From: Fulvia fulva
Lineage: Eukaryota > Ascomycota > Dothideomycetes > Mycosphaerellales > Mycosphaerellaceae
Direction: 5' to 3'
NCBI RefSeq assembly: GCF_020509005.1
Contig: NC_063012.1
Coordinates: 186,001 to 250,000, forward strand
Length of the DNA stretch: 64,000 nt
Shown here: positions 32,974 through 45,100 of the stretch, in pieces
Numbering within the stretch: the stretch's first letter is position 1
How the letters are laid out: each line of letters starts with the position of its first letter
Translations under genes and position numbers: made by a program
Notes under the pieces: model-generated
Seen by the model: only the letters and a program-made list of their open reading frames with translations
Database searches by the model: none
Told to the model about the DNA's origin: nothing

Positions 32974-33885
32974 ATGGAGATGGCCACCAACAACCAGAAC
33001 AAACGCAAACGAGGCGCGGCGACTCATGTGAAGATCGCCGAGAAGGCGCCGACTCGAACCAACCCGACTCGAACCAACCCGACTCGGACTGCGACCACCA
33101 AGACTCTCATCGCCCCGCCCGACCTCAGCTCAGAAGATGAGTCTCAACCAAAGAGACCCAAGAACTCCAAGAAGCCACGAAAGAATCGCGCCAACCCATC
33201 CACCAAACACTTCCGCTTCCTCGAACTCCCCGGCGAACTGAGGACCAACATCTACGACCTCGTCCTCGCCGACAGCTCCGTCACGCTCCGCAGAAGCGCG
33301 CGACGTCGCAAGAAGCCCACCAAGCGCAACGACGAGGACTCGCCGAACTGGCAGGACAATATCGTCGTCGCATCACCACTTACCCAGGTCAACAAGCAAA
33401 TCTGCGCTGAGTTCTTCCATGCCGCTGCTATTTCCGCGGATATCAGGACTACAGTTGTCGACTTCGAGTTTGGGCACATCATCACGTTCCTCAATCGCCT
33501 GACTGAGGGTCTGCTCGATAAGATGAAAGCCGGCGAGGAAGACAAGGCACCTAAGCGCAACTTCACCATCACGCTCCAGCATCTCGACAAGCACGTCGAA
33601 GACGACAAAACCCTCCGGCGCTGGCTCAACCGCATGGAAGTGCCAGAGAAGAAGGGAACCAACATCGACTTCCGCTATATCTGCTCACCGCTTCCAGTCC
33701 GGGATCTCTCATGGCAGATTCCGTCACACCTCGTGGCTCTGTTCGGTGGAGCCCTTTCCATACCCAGCCCGACACTTCCACGACGCATCATCGATGGGGC
33801 GCCAACGTATTCCGAGGGAGGTAGAGGTGCAGAAGAGCGGGCGAAAATCGTGGGGGCGGCGGACCTGGCGCAAGGATGGAAGTGA
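32974..33885 (+). CDS. F-box-like protein with basic N-terminus
   Basis: A 303-aa frame (start 32974, alternative 32980). The N-terminal ~75 residues are basic and carry three RTNPT units encoded by 15-bp tandem repeats, then KRPKNSKKPRKNR, a likely nuclear localisation signal. The F-box-like motif FRFLELPGELRTNIYDLVLA starts at ~82. The expected SPLTQVNKQICAEFF helix follows at ~135, then DIRTTVVDFEFGHIITFLNRL. This layout matches fungal F-box-like proteins with no assigned substrate. The C-terminal end (after ~265) is less convincing and could be altered by an unseen intron. Confidence 0.65.
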   Translation: MEMATNNQNKRKRGAATHVKIAEKAPTRTNPTRTNPTRTATTKTLIAPPDLSSEDESQPKRPKNSKKPRKNRANPSTKHFRFLELPGELRTNIYDLVLADSSVTLRRSARRRKKPTKRNDEDSPNWQDNIVVASPLTQVNKQICAEFFHAAAISADIRTTVVDFEFGHIITFLNRLTEGLLDKMKAGEEDKAPKRNFTITLQHLDKHVEDDKTLRRWLNRMEVPEKKGTNIDFRYICSPLPVRDLSWQIPSHLVALFGGALSIPSPTLPRRIIDGAPTYSEGGRGAEERAKIVGAADLAQGWK

Positions 33886-34146
33886 GGCAAGACGACTGCT
33901 TCATATGCACGAACTGGGCGCAGGCTGGAGCTGATTGAGGCGAGACTCATGGGGCTTGGTACTATGCTTTGATGATGTTGATTTGGTGGCTTTGGTATGA
34001 GGACAAGGGCGAAAGCATCACACGCGAGATTAGATGCTCGGCACGACACTGAGTATCAAACATGCAAACAAACCTCTCCTACCCCCACAATACCTAGCTT
34101 CATAACACATCCCAGTAACCACATTCCCCACCACCTCCCATCACCA

Positions 34147-35611
34147 TCAACCCCCCACCTCAACCCTCCCCCTATTCCCCTCCACAACCTCCCTCACAGC
34201 ATCCCACTCCCTCTGATCCGCCCCCTCCTGAAAACACTCCAAATTCAACTCCCCCCTCCCCACCACATATCCATACTTCTCATCGAAACCCCCATACAAA
34301 AAGACTTTCCTCTCACCTCTCTCCACCTCCCCCTCCACACCCTTCACCTTCTCACTCTCCTTCCCAACCTCACATCCCCACACATCATACCCCTCCGCCA
34401 ACCGCAACGCATGGGGCTCATCTTCCACTGTCAATTTCCGCAAGATCGGCTTCGAGGTGCGGATTGTAATGAAGAGATCCGCCCAGGATACTCTATCCGA
34501 GGAAATGCTGTAGTCGGGTTTGCGGCCGAGGGAGAGGCAGTTTTTGAAGGCCAGGGATTGGAGGTTTTGGGAGTGATCGTGGAGGAGGTTGACGAGGGCG
34601 GTGTCTAGGAAGATGTTTTCGAAGGCTAGGTTCTGCATCCTGGGGAGGTTGGGCGGGGAGATGGGGAGGGGGGTGTGGATGTGGCCTAGGCCGCCTGGAA
34701 TCAATCGGTCAGTGGTGGGGGTGGTATGCTAGGGGTAGGGTATGGAGGTTTGAATCCTTACCGATGGGACAGTGAGGACTTGCCGCGAAACGGAGTGAGG
34801 TCGCGGAGGAGAGGTGAGCGAAGAACGAGCTGTTTAGACAGCGGATAAAATCGCAATACCCCGGGGCTGTGCTTGCTGACCATTCACTCATATCGCCTCC
34901 TCCCCAGAGCTCAATATCAAGAACCTCAAGCCCTGCCAGGAAAACCTTCCATTCAGTCGTCAAATAAGCCGAAGTCCCTTTCGGCACCAGATTCCTCATC
35001 TGCAACCTCTTAACAACCTGATTCCCACCCAGCGCCGAGATAACATCCCTAAGCGTCATACGCCAGTGGAATTCATGTTCCTTCTCGGCAAAGTCTGCCT
35101 CTGTCTCAGGGAGCTCGAAGATGCCGAATAAGCCCGGTTCTCCGTAGTCGTAGTGGCTCTCCCCGTCACCGTCGAGATCATTGATATCGCTGTCGAAGTC
35201 GAAATCGAAGCTCAGCTGCAAACTCGTGAGATTGGGTAAAAGCTCGCCATCCAGCATCTTCCGAGCAGTCTCGGGAAGACGACAATCATCCTCATCGTCC
35301 TTATCGCAAGTGTACTGTCCCTGTTCACCAGGATCGATGGGGTCGCCGTGATCATGATCTCCGGGTGAGTTGCCAAGGAGGCACAAATCGAAGTATAACT
35401 TGTTGACGTGGCGACTGTATTTCAAGGTGATCTCTTGCAGGATCTCTGCATCATCTTCGCGATTGGTAGCTCGTACCCCTTCAAATAGTGTCGGCACTAG
35501 CAACCCGTGAAAACGAGAATCGACAGTGGCGAATGCGCGTGTTGCTGCAATGTCCAGGTACTCAACAATCCGCATCAGCAGCTCGTCGGGAAGGTCGGCG
35601 AGGATGGTCAT
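34147..35611 (-). CDS. F-box protein
   Basis: Exons 35611-34762 and 34694-34147; the 67-bp intron has a GTAAGG donor and a TTCCAG acceptor in phase 1, giving 465 aa. The F-box is right at the N-terminus: LADLPDELLMRIVEYLDI, then ATVDSRFHGLLVPTLF, the usual fungal arrangement. A strongly acidic segment (~85-165) includes DFDFDSDINDLDGDGE. Later segments have LRR-like spacing (LAFENIFLDTALVNLL, LQSLAFKNCLSL), plausible as a leucine-rich substrate-binding region. The open frame stops at 34709 if the intron is ignored. Role: probable SCF adaptor; substrate unknown. Confidence 0.75.
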
Positions 35612-36318
35612 TCTTGTGAAGTATAGCTAGGAGAGAATTGTGCTACACGGAGGCCCCATGTAGCAGAAAGATGTGTTTTACAACTTTTCATTCCACGACA
35701 AGACGGGAAGCCATGCCATGCCATGCCAACGCCAATGCCGTCCGTTCCACATCTAAAGAATCGGTTCCAGGCAGAGAGCCAATAACAGGATCCATCCCTC
35801 GCGAATGCCTGGAACATGTGAAGAACCTTACAAGTACCTGGGTGTTGGCTGCCATACGTACAGTCCGCGGCATTACGGCTAGTGAATGTCGTTCTCACGG
35901 GACGTATTGAAGACTCGAAAGAAAGGACGAAGGGTATTGCTGTGAATGGGAGGGTTCAGTCCCCATCGCTTGCCGCACTGAGTTTAGCTTGACTGATGGT
36001 CTGAGCACTCAGTGTCCCGATCACAGGGCAGGGCAGGCAATCGAAGAACGGAGTGTTCATTTACCGCAGCTCAGCATTTCAACTATGGGTACAGTACTCT
36101 GACCAAAGCAAGAGAGAGTACTTCGAAAGGTTTCATACACAACACTTTCCTCAAAGCACACAGTCGCGTCACCTGAATGGCAGCAACATTGAACTTTGTC
36201 AAGCGGATTGCAATATGAGTCTGGGTGAAAGTCCTGTCGGGTGATGAGAATTATTGTGCATATAAAGGCTGCTACAGCTCTAAGCTGGGCTGTAAAGGGA
36301 CTGCTTCTATACTACTTA
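35612..36318. other. Intergenic region upstream of the F-box gene
   Basis: About 700 bp hold the promoter of the minus-strand F-box gene and the 3' side of the minus-strand Vps9 gene. A short repeat CCATGCCATGCCATGCCAA occurs at ~35712. No gene is seen. Confidence 0.45.
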
Positions 36319-38798
36319 TCACCCGCTAAGAGCAAGACAAGCATCCACCGCGCGACCTACATTCCCTTCCTGGGCGCGGACGACGTCTTCGATGACTTCT
36401 TTGTCGAGGTTGGGGAACATGCTCTGTAATGTTCTGCCGTCACGTCAGTATCCTATCATGCATTCGCGAACGAGACAGTATCGTAGATAACTTACTCAAC
36501 CACAACCCGATGCTCCTGCGCTCGTACCCTTTGCGCCTGAGCAACTTCCGCACTCGCCTGTCTCGTCGCATGGTCCTCAGCAGAACATTCATTAAGAAGA
36601 CGCTGTCGACTCCGCTCTCGTTCTGCGGAGGAGCGCTGGCTTGTACTGCCACTTTGCCGTTGATCTAATCTCGGCGCCGGACTAAGGCCTCGAGGTGTTG
36701 ATCCAGGTTGCGGTGAACTTCTGCTCGACTCCTCGTTTGTGACGTCGTCGGAGAACATGCGGCCAATACTGCTGAGAGGCCTTTGGATCGTGCGCAGGAG
36801 ACCTGTCACTGCGTCTTCGTCATCTGGACTTGCGGGCTGAGCTTGTCTTTCCGCAAGTCTTTGGCTGGGCCGTCGTCTTGGGCTGGAGCGCTCGGCGTCC
36901 ATGCTATTCCGTGGTGTGACTTCGGCTCGACTTAGCGCGCTCTTTTCGCTGAGGTGTTGCATTGGAGCTGTGGATGTTGCCGCGTGTGTTTGCGCTTCGT
37001 ACTCTTCGGTGCGGTCTTTCTCAGCGATGGCGCTCACGGCTTGTTCGACTTGCCGCTCGAACTCATCGTCTGTGATGGTGAGTGTCGTACGATCGAGGTT
37101 TTCGATGAATTGCACAACCCCCATCAGGGAAGACATGTAGTAGCCAGCCTCCCCTCCCAGCTTCTCCTGGTTCCTGAACCGCCAGATGTACTGCACATTG
37201 CTGACCAGATGTTCTGGCCGCGCTCGCAGGACTGTGTATATGAGCAGCGGCACAAAAGCATCGGCTGACTGATCTGCCTTAGCATTCCTCAGGAAGCCAA
37301 AGATGACTTTGCAGGCGTTGAGCACGCAAATGACCTTATCTCGAGGTGCTCGATAAGTGTTGATCTTGAGTAGCTCTTTCTGGGCCAGAGCAAGAAACTT
37401 CTTGCCCTTTTCGCCAATGGGTTTGATGTCAAGGTGCTCTTCTGAGACCCAGCCATAAATCTTGATCTTTTGTGCAATCACATCGTCACGCTCAACATCT
37501 TCCTGATGCTGCCCTCTTCGACCAGGTCCATGTGGGTTGGCTTGATCCACTGCCGAGCGCCCGTTTTTGGCGCCCTTTCGTGGGCTTCCAGGTGCTGATG
37601 GTATCGCGGGCGAGAAAGCTTGTGAGTATAGTCTATTCATGACCAACTTCTCCATACCTTCCCTAGCATTATCGAATTCGGCATCGGATACTGTCCGCCA
37701 CACGTCGCACATACCCATCCTCTTCGTGATGAACTCCAAAAAGTCTGAGATGATCTTGACTTGCTCATGCACCATCCACTGCTTCTTGTTGAATTCACTC
37801 AAGAACGACCGCAGATACTTTGCAACGGAATCGGCGGATTTGTGTCGCAGCTGCTCTAGAAATCGGTGAAAGTCAAATGGAAGCGCTGGCTCAGGATCTG
37901 GCTCAGGAGGCGGGGGCTGATGTATAGAACCAGCTTTCCCGCTTATAATGGACTCCTGATCATCTGACCTCACCCGATGTACACTCGAGTTGGAAATCGA
38001 ATTTCCGGTGCCTTGCGGGCCGAGTGGAGAGGCAGCAGCCACACTCTGACCAGAATTCTGCTGGCTGAGAGTGTATGAAGGTTGTGGTTCCAGGCTACTA
38101 GATCGAGGAGGCAGTACCAATACAGGCTGCTGCTTGTCCAAGCGCGGTGACATGATATCGTCTTCCCCAAGTCCGCCCATGCCATCTTCGAACTGATCCA
38201 TGATTGTCTGAATTTCCAGCCCCGTAGTCTCTTTCGTGCCTTGCGGCGCATCGGGCACATCGTCTGCGGTCTCTTCGTCCGGCGGTGGTGGATGCTTCTC
38301 GTCGTAGTCCTCAGTCTCCGGCTTGACGGGTGCCTTATCTTTTCGCGGGGGTTCAGGTGGAGGTGGTGTCACAGGAAGCTGCTCCTTCTCCTTTATCGTC
38401 CTCTCTGGCACACTATGACTGGTACTGCCTGCTTCCTCTTCCAAAGTCATCTCTGCTGCCCGCCTCGCCAAGTGTTCGCTGGCTCGTCGCTCGATGTCTC
38501 TCGCCATGGCCGCATGCTCGCCGTCTGTAGAAGTAGATCCCGAGGCAGCCGCTTCCATCTTGTGATCCGCTTTTACCCCATCACGCTCCTCGTCCTTCAC
38601 GGGAGATGTCACCGCAGTCTCCGTCTCCGGCGGGTCTGACTTTGCCGCATCTTTCCTGCTGTCTTCCACCCTCACTTCGCCAGCCACTACGCTGGAGTTG
38701 TCTGATAGTCGCCGCACTACTTCCGGCGTCGATGCCGTCAAAGGTTCATGCTGGTCTGTAGCCTGCGATAGCTCTGGTGATTCGCTCGTGCTGGACAT
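36319..38798 (-). CDS. vps9: Vps9-type Rab5 guanine nucleotide exchange factor with C-terminal CUE domain
   Basis: Exons 38798-36496 and 36433-36319; the 62-bp intron has GTAAGT and GGCAG, giving 805 aa. The last exon is easily missed, but it supplies the CUE motif (ETLQSMFPNLDKEVIEDVV). The N-terminal 300 residues are disordered and P/E-rich. Residues ~306-410 form a helical bundle (FDFHRFLEQLRHKSADSV...). The VPS9 domain covers ~437-565, with the conserved DKVICVLNACKVI, ADAFVPLLIYTVLRARP and YYMSSLMGVVQFIENL. Vps9 activates Rab5/Vps21 on endosomes, and the CUE domain binds ubiquitin. Between the domains and the CUE lies a variable S/R-rich linker. Longer than yeast Vps9 (451 aa) because of the disordered N-terminus. 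Confidence 0.9.
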
Positions 38799-39087
38799 AG
38801 ACAGTCGCGGAGTTCGGTATAGTTCTGTTCGTGGTCGCGACTTCGTTCTTTATCATCCGGCATGCCGTGGGGGTATCGTTACAGTACAGCGCTCTATCGA
38901 CGGGGTTGGTACATAGAATCTCTCTCAACAGGAGTTGTCTCCAGTGCAAGCAGCAGGTGATCGTCAGAGGTCAAAGCTCCCATCGACCTCGAAAAGTGGC
39001 CCCTCCTCGGCACGACGCGTCTTGCTTCACCTCGCGCCGCACCACAAACATCAACACTTCACTTCATGGGCAGGTCGTAAACTGGTC

Positions 39088-40944
39088 ATGTGCGGCATCT
39101 TCTGCTCCATCAGCAGGCACAAGCATATCCAGCCACCCGCATCTATTCAGACACTGCTTCAAGCTCGAGGACCAGATGCCTCAGACACGCTGCTACTGGA
39201 GTGTTGTTGCAGTGAGCCTGGAGACGAAACGACATACGTGACATGTCACTCAACTGTGCTGTCCCTACGCGGATCCGTCACTACACAGCAGCCTTACCAA
39301 GGAGGCGACAAGACAAGAACGCTCTGCTGGAACGGTGAGGCCTGGGCAATTCGTGGCCATCGACCAGACGGTAATGACACAGCCAGCGTGTACGATCTTC
39401 TGAACGACGCCGTTTCCCAGGACTTGCCTCGTATGGACTGCCGCGGAGAATCGCTGGCCGCTGCTCAGAATGTCTCGCAAGCATTTTCACAGGTTGCTGG
39501 CCCTTACGCATTCGTCTTCCTGGATCAGTCTGCTTCGAAAGTCTGGCTTGGTCGAGACTTCCTGGGCAGGCGCTCACTACTCTACCGCATCACCAATGAT
39601 GGCGCTATACTGCTGAGCAGTGTCACTGATGGCTCCGCGGCTGCAAGCTGGACTGAGGTCGAAGCCGATGGTGTGTATTGCATTGACCTCTCACAACGAG
39701 CATACAGCCGGGACACCAACGCTTCCGACTTGCAACGATGGGGTGATTTCTTCGTCACGAAAGTGCCGTCCGCTTACAACGACATTGAACGTCAGGCCGA
39801 TTCTGTAGGTCTCCCAGCTCTGCCATGAGTATATATGCTCATGGCTAGGTAGGTTCTTCCAAGACTTTCGCTCTGCAGGGATGTGTCGTCTCCTACTGCA
39901 CCCCTCGGCGTGCATTCGGTCGCTGTCACGCGGCTGGAGAGGCTTTTGCGTGAATCACTGATTCCAAGAGTGCTAGACATACCAGAACCGCCGGGCTGTT
40001 CAAGCCTGCGGCCAAGGTCGAAGCTTGCAATACTATTCTCCGGCGGACTGGACTGTACTGTCCTCGCGAGGCTGAGCCATGAGTCACTGCCCTCGTCAGA
40101 GCCTATTGACCTTCTGAACGTGGCATTCCAGAATCCTCGTGTGCATAAGGACAAAGGAGATGCCGCCTACGAACTGTGCCCAGATCGTATTACCGGACGA
40201 GCATCCCACGCTGAACTGCAAGAAGTGTGCTCGGGTCGTAAGTGGCGCTTCGTAGCCATCGACATCCCGTATGCGGAAACGCAGGAGCATCGACAGCATG
40301 TTATCGATCTCATGCATCCGCACAACACCGAGATGGACTTGAGCATAGCATTTGCGCTGTACTTTGCGGCACGAGGGAGTGGGAAGCTTGACGGGGATGG
40401 AAGTGCTGAGGCTCTCACATACACCACCTCAGCTCGAGTACTGCTGTCCGGACTTGGCGCCGATGAGCTTTTTGCGGGCTACACCAGACATGCCACTGCG
40501 TATAATCGACATGGCCTCGACGGTTTGCTGGACGAACTGGATCTTGACATCGGCAGGCTTGGCAGGCGCAATCTCGGACGCGATGACAGAGTCATCAGTC
40601 ACTGGAGCCGAGAAGTCCGCTTCCCATTTCTCGATGAGAAGCTTGTAGGTTGGGCGGTGACTGCGCCGGTGACCGACAAATGCGATTTCGGGGCGAAATT
40701 AGACCTGGGTAATGATGAGGCAGCAGACGACTCGTGTTCCTCCATAGAGCCAGGCAAGAAGGTGCTTCGCTGTCTGGCGTGGAAGCTGGGCATGATCAAA
40801 GTCGCAAAGGAGAAGAAGCGCGCGGTGAGTTGTCCTGCTGAATCGTTGCACGGCCATCATGCTGACCTTCATCAGATACAGTTCGGCGCCCGGACAGCGA
40901 AGATGGAAACGGGCAGGTCAAAAGGTACGACGTTACTGTCATGA
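39088..40944 (+). CDS. Asparagine synthetase domain-containing protein (ASNSD1 type)
   Basis: I place the start at the ATG giving MCGIFCSI, because Cys2 is the N-terminal nucleophile of class II amidotransferases; the frame is open further upstream. Exons: 39088-39804, 39853-40824 and 40876-40944, 585 aa. Introns are 48 and 51 bp; the first acceptor (GGTAG at 39852) is chosen because it restores frame. RGPDASDT follows at ~28. The synthetase half has the ATP-binding PP-loop LAILFSGGLDCTVLARL (~296-312), LLSGLGADELFAGY and REVRFPFLDEKLVGW. The last exon begins IQFGARTAKME, as in animal ASNSD1. The biological role of ASNSD1 proteins is poorly defined; true asparagine synthesis is not established. 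Confidence 0.85.
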
Positions 40945-41689
40945 GCACGAGCAAGGTAAGCACACACACTGTCCACCGTCCTCTGACATTGGGATGATGA
41001 TGTGGTATGGTCTTCTTGGGCCTGCCACAGATACTGCTGAGGCACCACTTCGCAACGGCTGACCTAGCCCGCTCCTGCAAAGGGGTTGTGGTCAGGCAGT
41101 CGGTTGAAGTGGTGTTGATGACCTCGTTAAAGGCAAGTCTGACCAATGATGGCTTTGCAATGCGTAGTGTGCATGTATGACATGATTGGTACCGCTGCTG
41201 ACTTCGTGATCATAGCAGTGGCAGACGATAGAGATAGATCACGAATGACAATATTGCTCTGGATGACAGCGAAACCCGTGAGGCAACGACTCAACGTGGT
41301 ACTGCTGGCACATCGTGCACAGTCTGATAACGCATAACGTAGCTGAAACCGTCCTACTGACCTGACAACAACGCAATCACGATGCTGAAAACAGCACAAG
41401 CGTCCATGCGATCTCGCTGCTGTCGCTCGAAGCTCGAGCTCAACGTGTCCATGGGCATGACAGACAGTGTCATTCTCGCAATCTTGCCAGCTCACAGAGT
41501 TCTGCTGAAGGGGTATATCAAGCCGTCCTCCTTCGCCTCTCCTCCTAATCTCCTATCCTCCAATTCCACATTGGAAAAGCCTCTTCAAGACCACCTTCCA
41601 CTGCAAGAACCCAACAGAACACAACACAACTACCAACAGCATCAACCCTGATCTCACCAACAGCTCTTACTAACGGCTCAAGCAACTGT
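40945..41689. other. Intergenic region
   Basis: About 740 bp. Short open frames on both strands have no recognisable feature. The last 150 bp are rich in CAACA/CACAAC, as in fungal 5' leaders. Confidence 0.45.
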
Positions 41690-41963
41690 ATGCCTGTTCA
41701 GCTCAGTCTGAGTCAAGTCATCAGCACGTTGATCACTTCATACAGGACCAACGTTCAAGGCTACGCGAGCGTCGCTAGCGACGAGGGACAGAGTGACAGA
41801 TACGAGCCATTGAGGCTGAAGAGCGAGCCTACAAAGATCCACTCTCACAGCACGACGCCGGATACTACGAGTAAGCCCTCCAAATCGGTCGCCGCTCACA
41901 TCACTAACACCCCACACAGTCCCCCAGCAGCAAAGAAGCAGTCCAAGTGATCCGATCATCTGA
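41690..41963 (+). CDS. Possible small protein gene with one intron
   Basis: Start at 41690 (MPVQLSLSQVISTLI). A 49-bp intron at 41871-41919 has a GTAAGC donor, a perfect ACTAAC branch site and an ACACAG acceptor, the best splice signals in this gap. Splicing gives 74 aa; unspliced reading gives 86 aa ending at 41950. The middle is S/D/E-rich with YEPLRLKSEPTK. No signal peptide or known domain. The splice signals are the main argument that it is real. It could instead be the 5' leader of the large secreted protein gene downstream. Confidence 0.35.
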
Positions 41964-42140
41964 ACCTACCACATTAGGTCACATCACTCAACCTCCAGCA
42001 CATCTTTCTCTGCCAACACACAGAGATCTCCGATCTTCGGCTTCGTTCATCACAGGACCTTGTCTTCAGGAACATATACTCCTCCTTTCCACCTTCGGTC
42101 ATCACCATACCACGTCAACCAACAACAACAATCAATCAAC

Positions 42141-45100
42141 ATGAAGACAACAACCATCTCAGCCTTGGTCCTAGCCATCGCTACTGCTGCCGTCGCCGCC
42201 CCAGGCAGACCGAAGAATAATGCACCCGCTGCACCCGCTGCTGCGACGAAAGCCACCTCGGCCAAGCCTGTTGCATCAACTCCCAAACCCACTTCAACCA
42301 AGGCTGTCGCCTCGTCTGTCAAGACTCCTCACGCCAAAATCAGCACAAAGGCCAAGACTCCCCCAGCCGGCGGTCCAAAGTCAAGTGTCACCCCGAAGAG
42401 TACGAAAGTGGCTTCAAGTGCTAAGGCTGCTGCGACTGGTACTGGTGCTGCTGGAGTGGCGGATGCGTCTGCGGCGCCAGCTGGTGCGAACGCGAAGGCT
42501 GCTCAAAAGGTCCTGGCGTGCGGCAACCACAGTTTGAACAAGGTAAGATCGCCTTCGCAGTGCTTGTTTCGCATTACTGACGTCTCTGCAAGTCCGCTTC
42601 TGGCATGGGGGCTGGGGCTCTCCCAGCTGCCACGGGTACTGCTAAGGCTGGGAACAAGGCCGCAGGTACGAAGGGTGCTAACCCCGCGGTGTCTACCAAG
42701 GGCGGAAAGCCTCCAGTGTCTACCAAGGCAGCTGTATCGAACAAGGCCACGAACCCGAAATTCTCAGCTCCGGTAGCAGGAAAGCCACCTTCAACAAAGG
42801 TGGGTGTGCCGAAGCAGACCAAGTCGAAGTCGAAGCGCTGGGCAGAACCAGTAAGTACCTCCCACCCCCTCTCATGATTCTCTCTTACTGATACTGACCC
42901 CTCCAGACCGACACCACACAGCCCACCCCTACCCCGACCGCAGCGCCCCGCGCCATCGCCGCGCACGAGCTCACAACTCGTGATGTCTCCAGCATCTCCA
43001 GCGTTGCGATCATGGCGAGCATGGCTGCCGCTAGAGGTGATGACAGTGAGCTCTTGTCCAGAGCGCTGGGGGTCAGTGAGATGATTACGACCTCGAACTC
43101 GAGTGCGACTGTGTTGCCATTCATTCAGGCGCGCGATCCGGCTGATATTGTCGTCTCTATTCACGGGGAGACTGTGACGAAGACTGTTACTGCTGAGGCG
43201 GAGCCGAGTGCGGTGGAGTTCAATTTCAGTGTGGGAGAGGATGATGATCATGATGACCTCGACGACGACGTTCTGGGCGACGACGGCCATGACCTTGACG
43301 ACGACTTCAGCTCACTGCCTTTTTTAGGGTAAGTGAGGCTGATGTCGAAAGCGGTGAGGGCTTTTCGGACAGCAACCTTACTGACGACATCGGGCTCGTG
43401 AAGCGTACAGAAGATACGTTTTCAGACTCTTCTGATCTCGTCGCTCGTGGGCCAGGGCGTGGGGGGCGAGGCGGAGGCTTGGGCGGCATAGTGTCGGAAC
43501 TCATTTCTTACGGAATTGACAAGGAACAGGAGGCCAAGAGGCTCAAGGAAGAAAAAGCCAGGCAGGACGAGGAGAACAGGCTTAAGGAGGAGAAGCTTAA
43601 GGAGGAAAAGGCGAGAGAGGAAAAGGAGAAAGAGGAGAAAACGGCGACGTCTACAGATCCGCCAGGATCTGCTACAGTCCCGGACCCATTTGGGCTCAGC
43701 TTCGGTTCACAACTTAGCGACCTCATCGATATGTTCGATGGTAAGGAGTCTACGGCACCGTCAAGCTCGACAAGCACATCTCCTACTTCGCCATACCCGA
43801 TATTTGGAGGGGATCCTTCTGCCATGTCAGCTGCGAGTGGTACTGCGCGGGCGGAGTTGCGACGACGTTCTTTGAATTGCGACCTTATCCAATGGAAACC
43901 CCTGCTAGCAAAGGACCCCACCGGGCATTGGGCGTCTCTTCAACAGTCGCATTGTATCGACTGGTCGCTGGCCTCAGAGGCTAAAGCGTCCAGTACGTCT
44001 GCAGACTCGTCTTCATCAACGCCAGCAGAAGCCGTGACAACACCCACGTCAGCTGTTGATGAGAGGTCCGCGCCGTACCCGATGCCTGGAGGTGATCCAT
44101 CTGCCATGTCAGCGGCGAGCGGTACCGGGGGCGCGGGTTTGCGACGACGACACCCGGCGGAGGTTACAGGCTCGGACTCTATTCCAACAGCTACTACTGG
44201 CCCCGAGTCATTTTCTGCGGTTGACCCGGTTTTGGCGTCATCGCCGTCATCTACTCAGGTACTTCCTGCCTCAGTGCTAGCGGCACGTGAGCCTCCACCT
44301 CCCAGCGGTACTGATCGACATCGATGGGGCGACACACCGCCTGTCGAGGGTATCATAGCGGAGAATCTAGCAGTTTCCATTCCAGCGATATCAATCACAC
44401 CTGCAGATGGTGTTCCACCTGCCGTCCCGGGTGCGGGTGAAGGAGCTGCGCCATACCCCATACCTGGCGGCGATCCGGCGTTGAAGGTCATGGCAAGTGG
44501 CGCCAGCGGTGCAGCACTCGGACGTCGAGCAGCCGTGACTGGCGGTGGCGCAGGTATGGGGGCTGCTGGGCCTTCGACCGGTGCGCTTCTACGCAGAATG
44601 GCTGCCGTTACTGCTGGGAGCGCGGGTCTAGTGCCTGGTCTAGCTCCTACAGGGTCACCGGTCTCGATGGCGCCTGGACAGACTGTTGCGCCGAGTGTAT
44701 CGACAGTCAGCCAAGGTTTGGGTATTGCTAGCAGCCTCATGGCCGGTATTGGCACTGAAATTGACAATATCTTTGGCAAGAGAGCAGCAGAGTCCGACGA
44801 AGCGAATCATGCACGCCTGACGCTGCAGAAGAGAGGACTCGGGGTGCCAGAAGAATCAACAGAACCAGACTCTTCGACTGTGCGGGACGTCTTACTCGTT
44901 GCAGACTATTTGGAAACTGCCATGAAGTTTGTGATCCTGCAAGATCGGAAGCCTGAGATTTGTACTGATGTACATGATGACTGCGCAGAGAGGCTGTCGA
45001 CCTTGTGGGATGAGACCGCGCAGATGGCCTACAAGGAAGGCTACCATCAGAGCTTTTTCGAAGAGATTGTCAAAGATATGGGCTCGAATCGGACTGTGCC

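Noticed and set aside
42141..43332. A separate 361-aa secreted protein ending at 43332
   Set aside because: The stop coincides with a strong donor, and the next exon joins in frame; a single large gene explains both frames better.
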